From: JALZKA01 sp963754045
GTDB lineage: Bacteria > Actinomycetota > Thermoleophilia > Solirubrobacterales > 70-9
Direction of reading: 5' to 3'
NCBI GenBank assembly: GCA_963754045.1
Contig: CAVWEN010000002.1
Location: 248,001-312,000, forward strand
DNA: 64,000 nt
Shown one piece after another: positions 42,338 through 51,302 of this stretch; the stretch's first letter is position 1, and every line of letters begins with the position of its first letter. The translations under genes and the position numbers were made by a program. The notes below the pieces were generated by a model that had not been told where the DNA came from, searched no databases, and worked only from the letters and a program-made list of their open reading frames with translations.

Positions 42338-43059
42338 CAGCCGCCCGCCTCCGGCTCGACGCCGTCGAGCAGCTCGGCCACCGCCGCGTCGAACGTCGGC
42401 GCCCCCGTCGTGGCCTTGCGCTCGGCCAGCCGGGAGACCGTCTCGGTGTGAAGGGGGACCCAGCCCCGGAAGGGGTAATGCTCGGCGATCATCTCCTTCC
42501 AGACCGACGTGGGCATCGAGAAACGCTCGGAGCGGTCCCAGTGGATCCGGTTCATCTGAATTCGCCCGTCCTGCCCCTCGTAGAAGACGGTGCCCGCAAA
42601 ATGGAAGCGCAGCGGTATCTCGCCGCCCTCGATCGCGTCGAAGTACTTCGCTGAGCCGAGTTCGAGGTCGTACGTGCACGGCACGGTGAGCTGGAACTCG
42701 CCACTGCCCTCGAATGCCGGTACCAGCGTCTCGGCCTCGGCCCAGCGGAAGCTGCCGGTGGTGGCCGACCAGCGCTCCGGCTCGCCGAACAGCTCGATTA
42801 GACGTGGGCGCTCGGCTTCGTCGTAGCGGCGCTTCCCGGGCTCGATCACGATCGTGGCCGTGAGCGCGATCGTGTAGACGCGCCGGCCAGAGTCGTCGGT
42901 GGCCCTACCGGTAAACCGCAGGGTGGGCGCGACCGAACGCGGCACGTGCTCGGCGCGCACCAACTCCAGTTCGGGCTCTGGATGCTCCGGCGGAGCCTCG
43001 GCCACGACCGAGTCGGCAGAACCGGGCTCGGGTGCAATTCCGTTGCCCTCGCCGGGCAC
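42337..43059 (-). CDS. DUF6084-like hydrogenase-cluster protein
   Basis: A 240-residue soluble protein. After an acidic proline-rich N-terminus it is predicted mainly beta (TLRFTGRATDDSGRRVYTIALT, FQLTVPCTYDLELGSAKYF, RFHFAGTVFYEGQDGRIQM), ending SRLAERKATTGAPTFDAAV. It resembles the DUF6084 proteins found beside actinobacterial [NiFe]-hydrogenases; the DUF number is from memory and should be verified. ATG 43059 directly abuts the upstream stop. Role unknown. Confidence 0.65.
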   Translation of the reverse strand: MPGEGNGIAPEPGSADSVVAEAPPEHPEPELELVRAEHVPRSVAPTLRFTGRATDDSGRRVYTIALTATIVIEPGKRRYDEAERPRLIELFGEPERWSATTGSFRWAEAETLVPAFEGSGEFQLTVPCTYDLELGSAKYFDAIEGGEIPLRFHFAGTVFYEGQDGRIQMNRIHWDRSERFSMPTSVWKEMIAEHYPFRGWVPLHTETVSRLAERKATTGAPTFDAAVAELLDGVEPEAGG

Positions 43060-43734
43060 CTAACCCACCGCCTTTTGGCGGAGTTCGGCGAAGAACGACT
43101 CGATCGCCTCGTCGGGTCCCTGCCCGCCGGAGATGCCTTCCCAGCTCGCTTTGATCATCCCGACCAGCCGGTAGCACTCGTCGATCGGCACGATCGCGTT
43201 CGTCGGTGTGTCGGTAACGCGGTTCACAACCAGGGCCTCGGCGTCCGGCTCCAGGTTCGCAAGAATCGGGTTGGCAGCGCAGAGGTCGTCCCAAGCGTCG
43301 AGGTCCAGTTCGCACTCGGTCGGGCCGGCCGGGCTCGGGTAGAAGGCGTAGACGTCGCTCTCGGCGCCGGTGAGGGTGAAGAACACGAGGCCGATCGGGA
43401 TTCCCAACCGCGCCCACAGCTCGTCCTCGAGCTGAAGGTCGTCACAGATCACGACGCGCGTTCCGGCCGGCCGGAAGTTGGGTTCTGCCGACTTGGTGTT
43501 CAGGCAGGTCTCACAGGCGCAAAGGATGCGGCGTTGCTCCAGCTCGAGCAGGTGACGATGCTGGGGCGGCAGTGGCGTGCCACAGAGGTCGCAGTGTTCC
43601 TCCGGGCCCGGCACCGGGCTTCCGTTGCCGTTGCCGTTCGCCGCGTCACGTGGCTTGGCCAGCCGGCGCAGGCCCCCGATCAGCTCCGCCCGCGCAGCCG
43701 GGGGTGGGGGCCCCGACCGTATCTCCTCAGACAC
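43060..43734 (-). CDS. DUF5947-like zinc-ribbon protein of the hydrogenase cluster
   Basis: The 224-residue protein has a Cys4 site (CDLCGTPLPPQHRH and CACETCLN) followed by an alpha/beta region (VICDDLQLEDELWARLGIPIG, VFFTLTGAESDVYAFYPSPA, DDLCAANPILANLEPDAEAL, IPIDECYRLVGMIKASWEG). It resembles the DUF5947 proteins of actinobacterial hydrogenase operons (name from memory). A GNGNGNG linker lies between the N-terminal helix and the zinc site. It overlaps the upstream gene's stop by 8 bases. It may be an assembly factor. Confidence 0.65.
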   Translation of the reverse strand: MSEEIRSGPPPPAARAELIGGLRRLAKPRDAANGNGNGSPVPGPEEHCDLCGTPLPPQHRHLLELEQRRILCACETCLNTKSAEPNFRPAGTRVVICDDLQLEDELWARLGIPIGLVFFTLTGAESDVYAFYPSPAGPTECELDLDAWDDLCAANPILANLEPDAEALVVNRVTDTPTNAIVPIDECYRLVGMIKASWEGISGGQGPDEAIESFFAELRQKAVG

Positions 43735-44653
43735 CGCCGATGGCGACCCTCACGCCGCCGTCGGTTGCGAGCAGCGGAACAGGCTCGAGCTGGCCCTCGC
43801 CGTCCACGGCACGGCCGGCCTTCGGCAGGTCGTAGGTGCGCCGACAAGACGGGCAGGTGAGCACTCCACCATCGAGTCCTCCGCGAGCGAGGCCTCCCTC
43901 GCAGGCCGGGCAGAAGTCGCGGAACGCCAGCAGCGTCCCTTCCACCCTGGCGACGATCAAAAGCACACCGCCCACCTCACTGCGAGCGTGGCCGCCCTCG
44001 GCGATTGCCTCAAGACCGGTGACCGGCTCCCACGAGGCGGGACCGGAACCGTTTCCGTTGCCCGAGCCCGCGATCTGCAGGATTGGCAGTTCGCCGTCGG
44101 AAGCGGTCGGGGCCGCGCCCTCGATCCCCTCGACGACGAGACCCTCCAGGTCAGGGGCGTGCTCGTCGAGCGCCTGCTTGATCGCCAGCTCAAGCGTTGC
44201 CGACGACGCGGGGCAGCCCTTGCAGCTGCCCTCCAGCCGCAGCGTGGCAATCCCTTTCGAGATCCCGAGCAGCGCGACGTTGCCACCGTGGGACTCCAGG
44301 TACGGACGGACCCCGTCGAGCGCTTCGGCGACCCGGTCCTCCAGCGACACGGGATACAGGTCGTGGATCAGCAGCAGGCTGGCCACCATGCCGTCGGCCG
44401 TGAGTGCGTCGCGCAGCTCGTCGGCCGCGCCGGACGCGGCGATCTCCTCCACAATCCGCGTCAGGCCCTCGCCATAGAGCTCGACGATCGAGCCGACCAG
44501 CGCATCCGCGCGCTCCCGCACGGCGGGGCTGGCCATCTCGTCGATCTCCGACGTCAGCGCCTGAATGCGCTCCAGGAGCGCATCGGCGGCGACGTCCGAA
44601 GCACCCCCGGGGACCTCGCCCCCAGCTGGCTGTACGTCCAACTCAATCGTCAA
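43727..44653 (-). CDS. NifU C-terminal domain plus Rieske-like all-cysteine domain
   Basis: The 308-residue protein has three parts. There is a helical N-terminal region, a NifU-like Fe-S scaffold domain (VRPYLESHGGNVALLGIS, then GSCKGCPASSATLELAIKQAL with the C-x2-C site), and a C-terminal domain. That last domain reads like Rieske ferredoxin (LAFRDFCPACEGGLARGG and LTCPSCRRTYDLPKAG), but with CPxC and CPSC where Rieske has C-x-H and C-x2-H. It could supply Fe-S clusters or electrons to the hydrogenase. TTG 44653 begins 1 base after the large-subunit stop, so the two are tightly linked. Confidence 0.8.
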   Translation of the reverse strand: MTIELDVQPAGGEVPGGASDVAADALLERIQALTSEIDEMASPAVRERADALVGSIVELYGEGLTRIVEEIAASGAADELRDALTADGMVASLLLIHDLYPVSLEDRVAEALDGVRPYLESHGGNVALLGISKGIATLRLEGSCKGCPASSATLELAIKQALDEHAPDLEGLVVEGIEGAAPTASDGELPILQIAGSGNGNGSGPASWEPVTGLEAIAEGGHARSEVGGVLLIVARVEGTLLAFRDFCPACEGGLARGGLDGGVLTCPSCRRTYDLPKAGRAVDGEGQLEPVPLLATDGGVRVAIGGV

Positions 44654-44654
44654 A

Positions 44655-46439
44655 TCAGCACATCCCTGTCGGTGTGTGCTGGACCTTGCGGACCATGCCG
44701 CCGCCGTTGTACATATGGACGCCGCACGGCAGGCACGGGTCGAACGAGCGAACGGCTCGCATGATGTCCACGCCCTTGAAGTTCTCCGGGCCGTTCTCCT
44801 CGAAGATCGGGGTGTTCTGCACCGCGTCCTCGTATGGGCCGGGAGTTCCGTAGACGTCGCGGACGCTGGCGTTCCACGGCGTCGGCGGGTAGGGCTGGTA
44901 GTTGGCGATCTTGCCGTCACGGATGACCATGTGGTGCGAGAGCACCCCGCGCGCCGCCTCGTGGAAGCCGACGCTGACCGCCTCCTTCGGGACCTTGAAG
45001 TCGTTCCACGACTTCGTCCGTCCCGCGCGCACCTCGGTGAACGCCCGCTCCAGGCAGTGCAGCCCGATCAGGGCCGAGTACGCCTGGTGATACGTCCGGG
45101 CGCGGTTGCGCTCGATCGCGTTCGACTTCTCCGGCACCTTCCACTCGAGCTCCATCTCGGCGGAGTTCGGCGTCTTCGGCAGGACCATTTGGATCGAGTG
45201 GCCCGTCGCCTTCGCGTAGCCGAAGTCGACGAGTCCGGCCTTGGCCGTGCACCACTGGCGGGCGAACGGGCCGCCGCCCGTGTCGCAGCAGACGTGGGTG
45301 TCGGTGCGCTTGTCGTACATCCGCGGCGAGACGACCCAGGAGTACTTGTCCGCGAAGTCGCGCTTCTGCGGCTTCGGGATGGTCACCTTGTTCCACGGAT
45401 GGTGCGCGTCAACCGGGTTGCCCAGCGGGTCCTCGGTGACGAGCGGCTGCTCCGTCTCGGTCCAGTCGTCGAAATACGAGCTGCCGAGCAGGATGCGGAT
45501 CATCAGGTTGATCTCAACCAGGTCGGTTGAGATCAACTCCCCGCCGAACGCGACGCCCGGGGTGATGTACCGCTGGCGCCCCCACTCGGTCATGTTCTCG
45601 TAGGAATAGTCGACGTAGTCCGGATCGTCGAAGCTGCCCCAGTTGACGAGATTCGTCTCGCGGAAGCCGACCATGTCGTACCCAGGCAACTCCCGCAGGA
45701 AGAAGTCGTACAGGTCGTCGTGCATCGGCACGCTGCGCTTGACGTAGTCGAAATAGCGCATCAGCCGCACGTAGTAGTCGGTCAGCGTCTGATGGGTGAT
45801 GTGTGCGCTGCAACCTCCCGGCAGGATCGTCGACGGGTGGGTATGTCGGCCACCGAACAGGCAGTACATCTCCCGCGTCCAGCGTGCCACCTGGAGGGTC
45901 TCCAGGTAGAAGTCACCGGTGAACGGGTTCAGCGATCGCATGATGTCCGCGATCGTGCGATAGCCGTGATGGTCGACGCCCTCGGCGAGGGTCGACTCCG
46001 CCTTCTGCAGCAGGCTGGGGTTCGTCTCCTTGACCATCTGCTCGCAGTAGTCCACGTTGCACATGCAGTCGTTGAAGATCGCGTGGTCAAACATGTAGTC
46101 CGCGGTCTCCGCCAGGTTGAAGGCAAGATCGCCCAACGGCGGCGGCTTTACGCCATACGCCATGTTCTGGTTCAGACACGAACACGTGCAGTGGTTGTCA
46201 CCGCAGATGCCGCAGATACGGCTGGTGATGAAGTGCGCGTCCCGCGGATCGATGCCCTTCATGAAGATGTCGAATCCTCGGAAGATCATCGACGTCGAGT
46301 AACACTTCAGAACCTGCTGGTTCGTGAAGTCGATCTCGGTGTGGATGCCGAGGCTGCCGACGATCCGGGTGATCGGATCCCACGACATCTCCTTGACCAT
46401 GACCTTGGAGCCACTGGCCGGCGTCTCTACTGTTGCCAT
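44655..46439 (-). CDS. hhyL: [NiFe]-hydrogenase large subunit, group 1h-like
   Basis: Catalytic subunit of the uptake hydrogenase. The 594 residues carry both nickel-binding cysteine pairs: RICGICGDNHC near residue 80 and DPCLPCGVHM near the C-terminus. The 19 residues after the final His are the peptide the maturation protease removes. Sequence features (MVKEMSWDPITRIVG start, DYCEQM, HHMVIRDGKIANYQPYPPTPWNAS) match the actinobacterial high-affinity group able to oxidise H2 at trace levels. ATG 46439 has GGAG upstream. The small subunit precedes it by 31 bases. Confidence 0.95.
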   Translation of the reverse strand: MATVETPASGSKVMVKEMSWDPITRIVGSLGIHTEIDFTNQQVLKCYSTSMIFRGFDIFMKGIDPRDAHFITSRICGICGDNHCTCSCLNQNMAYGVKPPPLGDLAFNLAETADYMFDHAIFNDCMCNVDYCEQMVKETNPSLLQKAESTLAEGVDHHGYRTIADIMRSLNPFTGDFYLETLQVARWTREMYCLFGGRHTHPSTILPGGCSAHITHQTLTDYYVRLMRYFDYVKRSVPMHDDLYDFFLRELPGYDMVGFRETNLVNWGSFDDPDYVDYSYENMTEWGRQRYITPGVAFGGELISTDLVEINLMIRILLGSSYFDDWTETEQPLVTEDPLGNPVDAHHPWNKVTIPKPQKRDFADKYSWVVSPRMYDKRTDTHVCCDTGGGPFARQWCTAKAGLVDFGYAKATGHSIQMVLPKTPNSAEMELEWKVPEKSNAIERNRARTYHQAYSALIGLHCLERAFTEVRAGRTKSWNDFKVPKEAVSVGFHEAARGVLSHHMVIRDGKIANYQPYPPTPWNASVRDVYGTPGPYEDAVQNTPIFEENGPENFKGVDIMRAVRSFDPCLPCGVHMYNGGGMVRKVQHTPTGMC

Positions 46440-46470
46440 CTTGCTCTCTCCTCCGGTTTGAGCTGAATCT

Positions 46471-47538
<1,068 letters not shown>

Positions 47539-47577
47539 CAGCACCTCTCCTGTCCCGGCGGGATTGCCCGCTCGTCT

Positions 47578-47618
47578 TTGGTTGCACCAATACGGATTTC
47601 AGCCGCCTCAACGGCGGC
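47578..47618 (-). promoter_or_regulatory. Palindrome and hairpin between hypE and hydrogenase structural genes
   Basis: GCCGCC-TCAAC-GGCGGC (47602-47618) can form a 6-bp stem just after hypE. TTGGT-TGC-ACCAA (47578-47590) is a perfect 13-base palindrome 40 bases before hhyS. The first could attenuate read-through from hyp genes; the second could bind a regulator of hhySL. No clear -35/-10 pair was found. Confidence 0.4.
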
Positions 47619-47647
47619 GGGGCTCGGCTTCGCTCCGCTCCGCCTCA

Positions 47648-48799
47648 CTAGCAGATCCTCGGCAGGGGGTCACCGGCGAGCAGGTCCATAACGCGCTTGC
47701 CGCCGAAGGCCGTCTCAACCAAAACCATGCCGGGCGGATCCGAACGGACCTCGCCGAAATCAGCGGCCGCTTCACATCCGGGCACGGCGCGAAGCGCGGC
47801 CAGTGCGTCGGATGTCGCGTCGGGAGCGACGAAGGCGACCATCACGCCCTCGTTTGCGACGTACATCGGATCGATCCCGAGCAGCTCGCACGCTCCCGCG
47901 ACCTCCGGCAGCACCGGCACGTCGGCCTCGTTCACGCCGATCGCGACGCCGGACGCCCGGGCCAGCTCGTTGAGCGCGCTGGCGACGCCGCCGCGGGTCG
48001 CGTCGCGCATGCAGCGCAGGTGCTCGCCGGCGGACTCGATCAGAGCGTCCGCCGCCGGCCAGAGCGAGCGAGTGTCTGACACGATCTCGGCATCGAGGCC
48101 CAGCTCGCCGCGCGCGAGCATGATTGCGGTGCCGTGCTCGCCGACGGTCTTCGAGACGAGTACCCGGTCGCCTGGCTTCAGGTTGCGGGTCGAGAGCGAT
48201 GCGCGCTCGTCGATCGCGCCGACCCCCGTGGTGCACACGTACATCCCGTCGGCAAGTCCGCGCTCGACGACCTTGGTGTCGCCGGCCACGATCTCAACGC
48301 CGGACGCGGCGGCGGCGGCGGCGATCGCGTCCACCTCGGCACGGAGCACGTCGGACTCCAGACCCTCCTCGAGCACGAGGGCGAGCGTCAGCGCTTGGGG
48401 TCGGGCGCCCGCGGCCGCGAGGTCGTTCACGGTGCCGCAGACCGCCAGCTCGCCGATCGAGCCGCCCGGGAAGCGCAGCGGCTTGACCACGAACGTGTCG
48501 GTGGTGAGAGCAATCAGCCCGCCCCCGCCGAGCTGGTTCACCGCTTCCTCCGCTTCGCGTCCCGAAACGGTTGGGCTGGGAGCGATTCGAATAACCCCTG
48601 AGTCGCCGAGCTGGTTGAGGGCGTCGGAGTCGAACGCCGGGGCGAACAGGCCCTCGATCATCGTCTGGGTTGACTTCCCGCCCGCGCCGTGGGCCATCGT
48701 GATCCGCTCGTCCTTGAACCGCGGGCGCTTCGCGCGCGTGGTCTCGATGATCTCGAGGATGCGCTGCTCGCGGCCCACAGCCTTGGTATCGGAGGGCAC
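47648..48799 (-). CDS. hypE: Hydrogenase maturation protein HypE
   Basis: Dehydrates its own C-terminal thiocarbamate to thiocyanate, source of the cyanide ligands. The 383-residue AIR-synthetase-like protein has MAHGAGGKSTQTMIEGLF, LTTDTFVVKPLRFPGG, GTVNDLAAAGARP, DTKVVERG, and MRDATRGGVASALNELA. It ends in PRIC, the essential terminal cysteine. An extra N-terminal 33 residues precede the core. GTG 48799 abuts the hypD stop. Confidence 0.97.
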   Translation of the reverse strand: MPSDTKAVGREQRILEIIETTRAKRPRFKDERITMAHGAGGKSTQTMIEGLFAPAFDSDALNQLGDSGVIRIAPSPTVSGREAEEAVNQLGGGGLIALTTDTFVVKPLRFPGGSIGELAVCGTVNDLAAAGARPQALTLALVLEEGLESDVLRAEVDAIAAAAAASGVEIVAGDTKVVERGLADGMYVCTTGVGAIDERASLSTRNLKPGDRVLVSKTVGEHGTAIMLARGELGLDAEIVSDTRSLWPAADALIESAGEHLRCMRDATRGGVASALNELARASGVAIGVNEADVPVLPEVAGACELLGIDPMYVANEGVMVAFVAPDATSDALAALRAVPGCEAAADFGEVRSDPPGMVLVETAFGGKRVMDLLAGDPLPRIC

Positions 48800-49918
48800 C
48801 TAGACCACGGCCTCTCGCTCGCTGGCATAGCGGCCGTAGTTGTAATAGGCGGCGCAGGCGCCCTCCGGCGAGACCATGCACGTCCCGATCGCGTGCTCGG
48901 GCGTACATGCCGTGCCGAAAACCTTGCACTCCCATGGCTTGATCACACCCTTCAGTACCTCGCCGCACTGGCAGGCCTTTGGGTCGGCCACCCGCACGTT
49001 CGGCACGTCGTAGCGAAGCTCGGCGTCGAAATCGGCGAAAGCGTCGGAGAGGCGCAGTGCGCTCTGGGAGATGAACCCGAGGCCGCGCCACTCGAAGTGC
49101 GGGCGCAGCTCGAACACCTGCGACATCGCCTTCAGCGCCGCGATGTTGCCCTCGTACGGGACGACCCGGGCGTATTGGTTTTCCACTTTCGACTCTCCTG
49201 CGGAGATCTGCTGGAGGATCATGTGGATCGCCTGGAGGATGTCAAGCGGCTCGAACCCGGCCGTGACGAGCGGCTTGCCGTACTCGGTCGGGATGAACTC
49301 GAACGGCCGCACCCCCACGATTGTCGAGACGTGGCCGGGCCCAATGAAACCGTCCAGCCGCAGGTCGGGCGAGTCCAGCAGCGCCCGCAGTGGCGGAACG
49401 ATCGTCACGTGATTGCAGACGCAGAGGAAGTTGGTCACGCCCTCGGCCTTGGCGCGCAGGAGCGTCAGCGCCGTCGACGGCGCCGTGGTCTCGAACCCGA
49501 TCGCGAAAAAGACGACGTCGCGGTCGGGGTTCGCCTTGGCGATCCGTAGCGCGTCGAGCGGCGAGTAGACCATGCGGATATCGGCGCCCTCGGCCTTGGC
49601 CTCGAGGAAGGTGCGCTCAGAGCCCGGCACACGCATCATGTCGCCGAAGCACGTGAGGATCACCTTCTCATTGCGGGCGATCGCGATGCCGTCGTCCACG
49701 CGGCCCATCGGGATTACGCAGACGGGGCAGCCCGGCCCGTGCACCAACTCGACGTTTTCGGGCAGCAGGTCGTCGACCCCGTACTTGTAGATCGAGTGGG
49801 TGTGCCCGCCGCAGACCTCCATCAGCTTGTAGTGGCGACCCGGCTCGACGGCCGAGAGGATCTCGCCCGCCAGTACCCGGCCCAGGTCGGCGTCTCGGAA
49901 CTCATCGACGAATCTCAT
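48800..49918 (-). CDS. hypD: Hydrogenase maturation protein HypD
   Basis: Fe-S scaffold on which, with HypC, the Fe(CN)2CO group is assembled. The 372-residue protein has MEVCGGHTHSIYKYG, HGPGCPVCVIPMGRVD, FGDMMRVPGS, FFAIGFETTAPSTAL, NHVTIVPPL, GFIGPGHVSTIVG, and a cysteine-rich C-terminus (CQCGEVLKG, ECKVFGTACTPEHAIGTCMV). ATG 49918 gives the family N-terminus (MRFVDEFRD). It follows hypC2 by 16 bases. Confidence 0.97.
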   Translation of the reverse strand: MRFVDEFRDADLGRVLAGEILSAVEPGRHYKLMEVCGGHTHSIYKYGVDDLLPENVELVHGPGCPVCVIPMGRVDDGIAIARNEKVILTCFGDMMRVPGSERTFLEAKAEGADIRMVYSPLDALRIAKANPDRDVVFFAIGFETTAPSTALTLLRAKAEGVTNFLCVCNHVTIVPPLRALLDSPDLRLDGFIGPGHVSTIVGVRPFEFIPTEYGKPLVTAGFEPLDILQAIHMILQQISAGESKVENQYARVVPYEGNIAALKAMSQVFELRPHFEWRGLGFISQSALRLSDAFADFDAELRYDVPNVRVADPKACQCGEVLKGVIKPWECKVFGTACTPEHAIGTCMVSPEGACAAYYNYGRYASEREAVV

Positions 49919-49934
49919 GTGGCTCGCCTCAGGC

Positions 49935-50201
49935 TCACGCCGGCACCCCCAGGTGTGCGATGGCGGTGCCGGCGTGGACGAGCAGCTCATCCCCCTCAGC
50001 GACGGGCTGCACCAGCGCGATCTCGACCGTCTCGCGTGCGCCGGAGTCGTGCTGGCATAGAGCCAGCTCCCGGTCGCGGTCGATCCTCAAGACCCGGAGC
50101 GGCTCCGCCACGTCGCCACAAGTGATGCAGTGCTCCTCGGATTCACACCGGTCGCCGCCATCGAGTGGCGCTCCCCCCGGGGATCCGAGAGGGCCGGTCA
50201 C
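49935..50201 (-). CDS. Second HypC-like chaperone, non-canonical N-terminus
   Basis: The 88-residue protein has the HypC beta-barrel pattern (VLRIDRDRELALCQ; VEIALVQPVAEGDELLVHAG; AIAHLG) but not the usual MC start. Instead a cysteine-containing HCITCGDVAEPL segment follows about 24 residues. Paired HypC-type genes in one operon often serve different partners. ATG 50201 overlaps the hypC stop (ATGA). It probably carries the iron moiety or acts as a specific chaperone for the large subunit. Confidence 0.8.
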   Translation of the reverse strand: MTGPLGSPGGAPLDGGDRCESEEHCITCGDVAEPLRVLRIDRDRELALCQHDSGARETVEIALVQPVAEGDELLVHAGTAIAHLGVPA

Positions 50202-50473
50202 TCGATGACGCTCGCCCTCAACTCTTCGAGTTCCTGCTCGTAGTCCTCGCCCATTCCTTCAAGCATCTTGCGAGTGGCGATCGCCTCGGCTTCGTCGACC
50301 TTGGAGATCGCGAAGCCGACATGGATGAGCACCCAGTCTCCTGGGCCGGCACCACCGCCCTCGTCGAGCAGCCCGACGTTGACGTTCCGCTTTACGCCCG
50401 CAACGTCAACCTTTGCTAGCCGGTTCGGTTCGTCGACCAACTCAACTATCTGACCGGGAATGGCCAGGCACAC
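50198..50473 (-). CDS. hypC: HypC-family hydrogenase assembly chaperone
   Basis: The 91-residue protein begins VCLAIPGQIVELVDEP (Met-Cys after processing), whose Cys2 coordinates the Fe(CN)2CO moiety with HypD. It continues VDVAGVKRNVNVGLLDE and GDWVLIHVGFAISKVDEAEA, then a helical tail. GTG 50473 has GAGAGAGGAGG upstream. It is the first gene of the hydrogenase-maturation operon, behind a palindrome-containing promoter. Confidence 0.95.
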   Translation of the reverse strand: MCLAIPGQIVELVDEPNRLAKVDVAGVKRNVNVGLLDEGGGAGPGDWVLIHVGFAISKVDEAEAIATRKMLEGMGEDYEQELEELRASVIE

Positions 50474-50505
50474 CTTGTAGCGGCCTCCTCTCTCTCCTCT
50501 CAACG

Positions 50506-50534
50506 AAGCTAACACTTTGTGTCGTTCGGCGCAA
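50506..50534 (-). promoter_or_regulatory. Candidate promoter/operator of the hydrogenase operon
   Basis: On the minus strand TTGCGC (50529-50534), 17 bases, TAGCTT (50506-50511) could be -35 and -10. The spacer contains the perfect palindrome ACACAAAGTGT (plus strand ACACTTTGTGT, 50512-50522). Its GACAC/GTGT halves resemble those of the Fur-gene operator at 34695-34728, though with a shorter gap. Confidence 0.45.
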
Positions 50535-50637
50535 TCCCGCCCTCTGAAGTCAGGAATAGATCTCGATCTGAAAGACGGCAACCAGCGAACAGCGGGATCG
50601 GCGCACAATGGCGACGAGGTGAGATAGAAGTGCGGAG

Positions 50638-51258
50638 ATGCCCCTACACCCCGCCGAGAACCGTGGCTACCGCGAGCTCTTTCTCACCGCCCACGAGGCG
50701 CGCACGAGGCTCGACCGCCTCGCCGGCCACCTACACGCGGAGTCGCGCAAGGCGGTCGAGAAGGCTCACGACACGCTCGGCGAGATGCTGGCCGAGATCG
50801 AGCCGGCACTCGCCCGCTACGACGTGCACGCCGAGCTTGCTGCCCGCGGAGGCGGGGCTCGCATCGGCATGGTGCGCGCCGCGATCCTCGACCGCTTCCT
50901 CGAGCGCAACCAGGCGCTGCGCTTCGCAGTTGACGACCTCGAGCACGTCACTACTTTGCTCGCCTACCTGGCGAGCGTCAGCGAGACTCGCCGCGCCAAG
51001 AAGCTGCCGGAGCTGTGCCACGCCTGGGAGCGCAAGATGCGCCGCCAAGTGACCGCGGTGCGCAAGACCGCCATCGAACTCGCCGCCGATCCGGATGCGG
51101 CGATCGAGCCACTCGACCCTTCTCCAGTAGGCCAGGCCGCACACGGTGCTGCCGTCGCGGTGGGAACCATGGGCGAAGCGGTCGACCGCAAGGTCGCCGA
51201 GACGCGCAAGGCCGCGACGAAGTCGCGCGGCGGCCTGCTGCGCCGCCGCCCGCGCTGA
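50638..51258 (+). CDS. Hypothetical all-helical protein
   Basis: Not recognised. The 206-residue soluble protein is predicted almost wholly alpha-helical and charged (ELFLTAHEARTRLDRLAGHL, KAVEKAHDTLGEMLAEIEPA), suggesting a coiled coil. The tail is basic (SRGGLLRRRPR). No catalytic motif, signal or membrane span. It is divergent from the hyp operon across a 164-base gap and convergent with thiG. A phasin- or apolipoprotein-like structural role is possible but unsupported. Confidence 0.6.
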   Translation: MPLHPAENRGYRELFLTAHEARTRLDRLAGHLHAESRKAVEKAHDTLGEMLAEIEPALARYDVHAELAARGGGARIGMVRAAILDRFLERNQALRFAVDDLEHVTTLLAYLASVSETRRAKKLPELCHAWERKMRRQVTAVRKTAIELAADPDAAIEPLDPSPVGQAAHGAAVAVGTMGEAVDRKVAETRKAATKSRGGLLRRRPR

Positions 51259-51301
51259 ACGTCGCTCGCTGCGCCCTATAGAGGGCCGGGAGCGACGTTC
51301 A
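51256..51301. terminator. Strong bidirectional terminator-like hairpin
   Basis: TGAACGTCGCTC (51256-51267) and GAGCGACGTTCA (51290-51301) form a perfect 12-bp stem. The stem includes the stop codon of the helical protein gene and ends just before the thiG stop. A smaller CCCT/AGGG hairpin lies in the loop. There is no T-tract. Confidence 0.6.
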
Positions 51302-51302
51302 C

